32,940 bases of DNA from Myxococcales bacterium (GTDB lineage Bacteria; Myxococcota_A; Polyangia; Polyangiales; Polyangiaceae). A program made the translations under genes and the position numbers. The DNA lies in NCBI GenBank assembly GCA_025351875.1, contig JANXVA010000008.1, positions 1 through 32,940 on the forward strand, written 5' to 3'. Below the pieces are notes generated by a model, which was not told where the DNA came from, ran no database searches, and saw only the letters and a program-made list of their open reading frames with translations. Shown here piece after piece: positions 30,658-32,940 of the stretch; within the stretch, counting starts at the first letter, position 1; each line of letters begins with the position of its first letter.

Positions 30658-31764
30658 TCAGCGTTTCACGTCCGCGTGGAACTTCTTCACGAAGTCCTTC
30701 TCGGCGAGACGGAGCGCGGCGCGGACACCGGGTCGCTGCATGCCGACGCCCTGGCCCGCGGGCAGGAGCCGCGCGAGCTTCTCGACCCCACCGTTGACCA
30801 CGCTGTGGATGCCGGCGATCGCGCGCAGGCAACCGTGCTCGTCGGTGCGCCGCTCGTGCACGCGGAGAAGCGCGAGCAGGATCTCCGCGCGCTCGGCGTC
30901 GTCGAGGAGCTTGGAGCTCCCGATGACGCGGCCCCACTCGTAGAAATAAGGACCGAACGGCAGGAGGAACGCGCGGTCACGGCGCAGCGAGCGCGGGACA
31001 CGAAGCGGCAGGAAGCGGTGATTCTCCTTCGCCATGAGGAGCTTGTTGAGCTCGCCCGCGAACACGAACGCGCTGTCGAAGCGCGCGCCGCCCTCGTGGC
31101 CGAGGCGCTGGTAGCGGAGTCCGAGCTCGGAGGCCGCGTGCGCGGGGCGCCATGTGTCGACCACGCGCGAGAGGTCGCCGAGGTTGTGAGCCACCGTGGT
31201 CACGAGCGAAAGAAGCTCCTGGTCGCTGCTCTTCTTCCGCGCGCGCGTGACGAGCCTCGCTTCCCGCGTGAGCTCCGCTTCGATGAAGGAGGTGGCGCGC
31301 TCGATGACCGGGGTGTCCGACAGCGCGAGCGCGCGACCGAGGGCGCCAGCCATGACGCTGAGCCACTCTCCCTGATGTCCCGCGAGCACCTCGCCGTCGA
31401 TCGTCACGGTGCGCTCCGACACCGGCCGCATGTCCCAGCGCGCCACCTCCTCCACGCGGTCGACCGCGGAGGCGAGGCGCTTTCCGGAGAGCTCGGACCA
31501 CGCGTGCTGGCGGATGCGCTGGTCCACGTCTGTCGGCACGAAGGTCGCGACGGTCGTGAAGTGCGCCGAGAGGAGGGCGACGAAGTAGCCCTCGGCGTCC
31601 TCGCCCTTCTTCCACCGAAGCTCGAGCTCCGGGGCCTTCTCTAGGATCGCGATCGAAGCGAGCGGCGGTTCGAGGGCGATCGCCCAAGGAGCCGTGTTCT
31701 TCACCTGCTCGAAGAGGAGCTTTGGCGCGATTCCGGCGGGCCTTCGTCCAGCGTGAGCGCTCAC
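30658..31764 (-). CDS. Hypothetical protein, 368 aa
   Basis: I do not recognise this protein. It looks cytoplasmic, without signal or membrane segments. The N-terminal 110 residues contain beta strands (WAIALEPPLASIAIL, then GYFVALLSAHFTTVATFVP). Residues 120-330 are mainly helical and leucine-rich with charged faces, including an EVLAGHQGEWLSVMAGALGR stretch. A basic segment near the end (RLAEKDFVKKFHADVKR) closes it. A GTG at 31764 gives the longest plausible reading and there is no ribosome binding site. It lies 44 bases downstream of the GH5 gene on the same strand, with no evidence of shared function. Confidence 0.7.
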   Translation of the reverse strand: MSAHAGRRPAGIAPKLLFEQVKNTAPWAIALEPPLASIAILEKAPELELRWKKGEDAEGYFVALLSAHFTTVATFVPTDVDQRIRQHAWSELSGKRLASAVDRVEEVARWDMRPVSERTVTIDGEVLAGHQGEWLSVMAGALGRALALSDTPVIERATSFIEAELTREARLVTRARKKSSDQELLSLVTTVAHNLGDLSRVVDTWRPAHAASELGLRYQRLGHEGGARFDSAFVFAGELNKLLMAKENHRFLPLRVPRSLRRDRAFLLPFGPYFYEWGRVIGSSKLLDDAERAEILLALLRVHERRTDEHGCLRAIAGIHSVVNGGVEKLARLLPAGQGVGMQRPGVRAALRLAEKDFVKKFHADVKR

Positions 31765-31808
31765 GTCAGGGCTTCTAGCAGACCCATCGTCTCCGCGCGC
31801 GGCCTAGA

Positions 31809-32852
31809 CTAGAACGCGCTCGCGATCATCTTCATGTTGACCGTGTCGGTCGAGTAGTTGTTCGTCGGCGTGATCGAGAAGTGGCCGCCGGCCGCGGCCG
31901 CGACGTCGTCCCACCAGCCGGGCTTGCCGCAGCCCCACCACGCGAAGCCGGCGAGCGTGTCGGCGTTGGCGTCGAGATACGAGACGAAATTTGCCCAGTT
32001 GGCGCTCGCGTTCGCGGCGCCCGCGTACATGCCGATCTCGCCGACGAACACCTTGAGGCCGTTCGCGCGCGCCCAGTCGACGGTGACCTTGATGCGATCG
32101 CGAGAGACGGTGCTCGAGGCGACCTCGGTGCCGCTGCCGCCGGCGTTCGTGTCTGCATACGAGTGGACGCCGACGACGACCCTGCCCAGAGGATCGAGGA
32201 GAGGAAGGCCGGGGCCGCGTGCGTTGAGCCAGCCGTACGCGTTCGAGCGCTGCGACGTGCTCGTGTCGTAGCTCCCTGAGGTCCAGTCGCCCGCGCCGGT
32301 CCAGCCGTTGCCCGGGACGAGGATGTCGCCGCCGAAGCCGGCCGCGCGGATCGACGTGACGGCGGCCTGCGCGGCGGCGAACCAGGTCATCGTGCTCATC
32401 GAGTTGGGCTCGTTGACGAGGCCGATAGAGGCGCGGGGATTGCTCGCGAAGAGCGCGGCCATCTTCGACCAGAAATCCGCGAAGTGTGCGCTCGTCACCG
32501 TGCCGTCTCCGACGCGGTTGCCGCGCCAGCTCGGCCCGCCCGTGTCACCGCTGGGGCCGGCCTGCCAGGGCTCCATGATGACGTTCATTCCCTTCACGTT
32601 CGTCGCGTAGTCGACGATGCGCTTGAAGTCATCGAAGTACGTCTTGTAGTTACCGGAGCTGGCGGCGGGGATGGGGCCGCCGAGCGTCGACTGCATGCGC
32701 TCCCACGAGAAGAGGAGCCGAATGACATTGATGTTCTTGGAGGCCAGATAGTCGACGATCGAAGTCGAATGAACCGCGTAATCGGTATTCGGGGTGGGCC
32801 CGTTCGTGGCGTTGAAGGGTTCGGCGTCAATCGAGGGTTGCCGGCACTTAAC
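31809..32852 (-). CDS. Glycoside hydrolase family 5 enzyme, 5' end missing
   Basis: The frame, open from 32852 to the stop at 31809, encodes a GH5-type TIM-barrel cellulase/endoglucanase domain. Motifs are TPNTDYAVHSTSIVDYLASK, then NINVIRLLFSWERM, a GLVNEPN with the acid/base Glu (codon 32409-32411), VGVHSY and FVGEIGMYAG with the nucleophile Glu (codon 32037-32039), then FAWWGCGKPGWW. The first ATG, 32696, would delete the first strand and helix of the barrel. In-frame coding-like sequence continues upstream to a TAG at 32853-32855 without any usual start or signal peptide. The gene is therefore truncated, frameshifted at its 5' end, or at an assembly break. It is probably a non-functional or incompletely read gene for a secreted beta-glucan hydrolase. 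Confidence 0.75.
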   Translation of the reverse strand, partial: VKCRQPSIDAEPFNATNGPTPNTDYAVHSTSIVDYLASKNINVIRLLFSWERMQSTLGGPIPAASSGNYKTYFDDFKRIVDYATNVKGMNVIMEPWQAGPSGDTGGPSWRGNRVGDGTVTSAHFADFWSKMAALFASNPRASIGLVNEPNSMSTMTWFAAAQAAVTSIRAAGFGGDILVPGNGWTGAGDWTSGSYDTSTSQRSNAYGWLNARGPGLPLLDPLGRVVVGVHSYADTNAGGSGTEVASSTVSRDRIKVTVDWARANGLKVFVGEIGMYAGAANASANWANFVSYLDANADTLAGFAWWGCGKPGWWDDVAAAAGGHFSITPTNNYSTDTVNMKMIASAF

Positions 32853-32855
32853 CTA

Positions 32856-32940
32856 GCGTATGAGCTGGTGTTTTAGGTAACGACGCAGTCCTCAGATTGC
32901 CGCCGCGCGCGCGTGTCCGCGCAAGAACGCCGGGGATTCC
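32856..32940. other. Sequence upstream of the GH5 fragment, nothing recognised
   Basis: No frame on the minus strand continues the GH5 protein with a signal peptide. The section near 32850-32885 is richer in A+T than its surroundings and could be a junction between unrelated sequences. Confidence 0.3.

Overview
The window is chromosomal DNA from a high-GC bacterium (roughly two thirds or more G+C by eye). It most likely comes from a myxobacterium, probably the Polyangiales/Sorangiineae side of Myxococcota. The signs are many short Asp/Ala/Gly-rich lipoproteins, Cys-rich secreted proteins, thrombospondin type 3 repeat proteins, a MYXO-CTERM-like tail, a myxobacterial-looking GH5 enzyme, and single genes scattered on both strands rather than in long operons. 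I see no tRNA, rRNA, CRISPR array, transposase or phage gene.

Layout. 1-2264: three small or uncharacterised genes, one of them a lipoprotein. 2265-5296 (minus): a lipoprotein with a beta-propeller-like region and a di-heme peroxidase (MauG/CcpA-type) region, translationally coupled to a secreted protein. 5432-6469: a membrane O-acyltransferase behind an unusual cluster of inverted repeats. 6632-10757: a two-gene unit, an OmpA-family protein with thrombospondin type 3 repeats, followed 16 bases later by a Cys-rich, thrombospondin-3 protein with a MYXO-CTERM-like tail. The pair resembles the TraA/TraB outer-membrane exchange proteins in design and is the best candidate here for an undescribed cell-surface system. 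10835-12544: NAD-type malic enzyme. 12560-14387 (minus): an SMI1/KNR4-domain protein with a histone-H1-like Lys/Ala/Pro tail, and a COG4705-type membrane protein with four internal repeats. 14525-17926: a 1133-residue VIT/vWA/TPR/DUF2135 lipoprotein. 17947-18193: a probable lipoprotein pseudogene.

18207-25403: a lipoprotein, a CRTAC1-like FG-GAP/ASPIC-UnbV lipoprotein, an EamA transporter, a small hypothetical protein, a two-gene lipoprotein operon whose first member has a thioredoxin-like fold without catalytic cysteines, and a divergent LysR regulator/DoxX membrane protein pair. 25407-28106 (minus): an 899-residue beta-propeller lipoprotein. 28385-29390: a small lipoprotein coupled to a ferritin-like protein. 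29473-31764: a Cys-rich lipoprotein, a single-pass membrane protein with a Cys-rich tail and a hypothetical protein. 31809-32852 (minus): a GH5 glycosidase that lacks its 5' end.

Two features run across the window. About ten proteins are predicted cell-surface or periplasmic lipoproteins, so much of the region serves the envelope. Eleven start codons also have a TANNNT hexamer, often TAGCGT or close to it, only 5-11 bases upstream and mostly without a ribosome binding site. That placement suggests leaderless or nearly leaderless transcripts. Only a few genes (8487, 14525, 24876) have a clear Shine-Dalgarno sequence.
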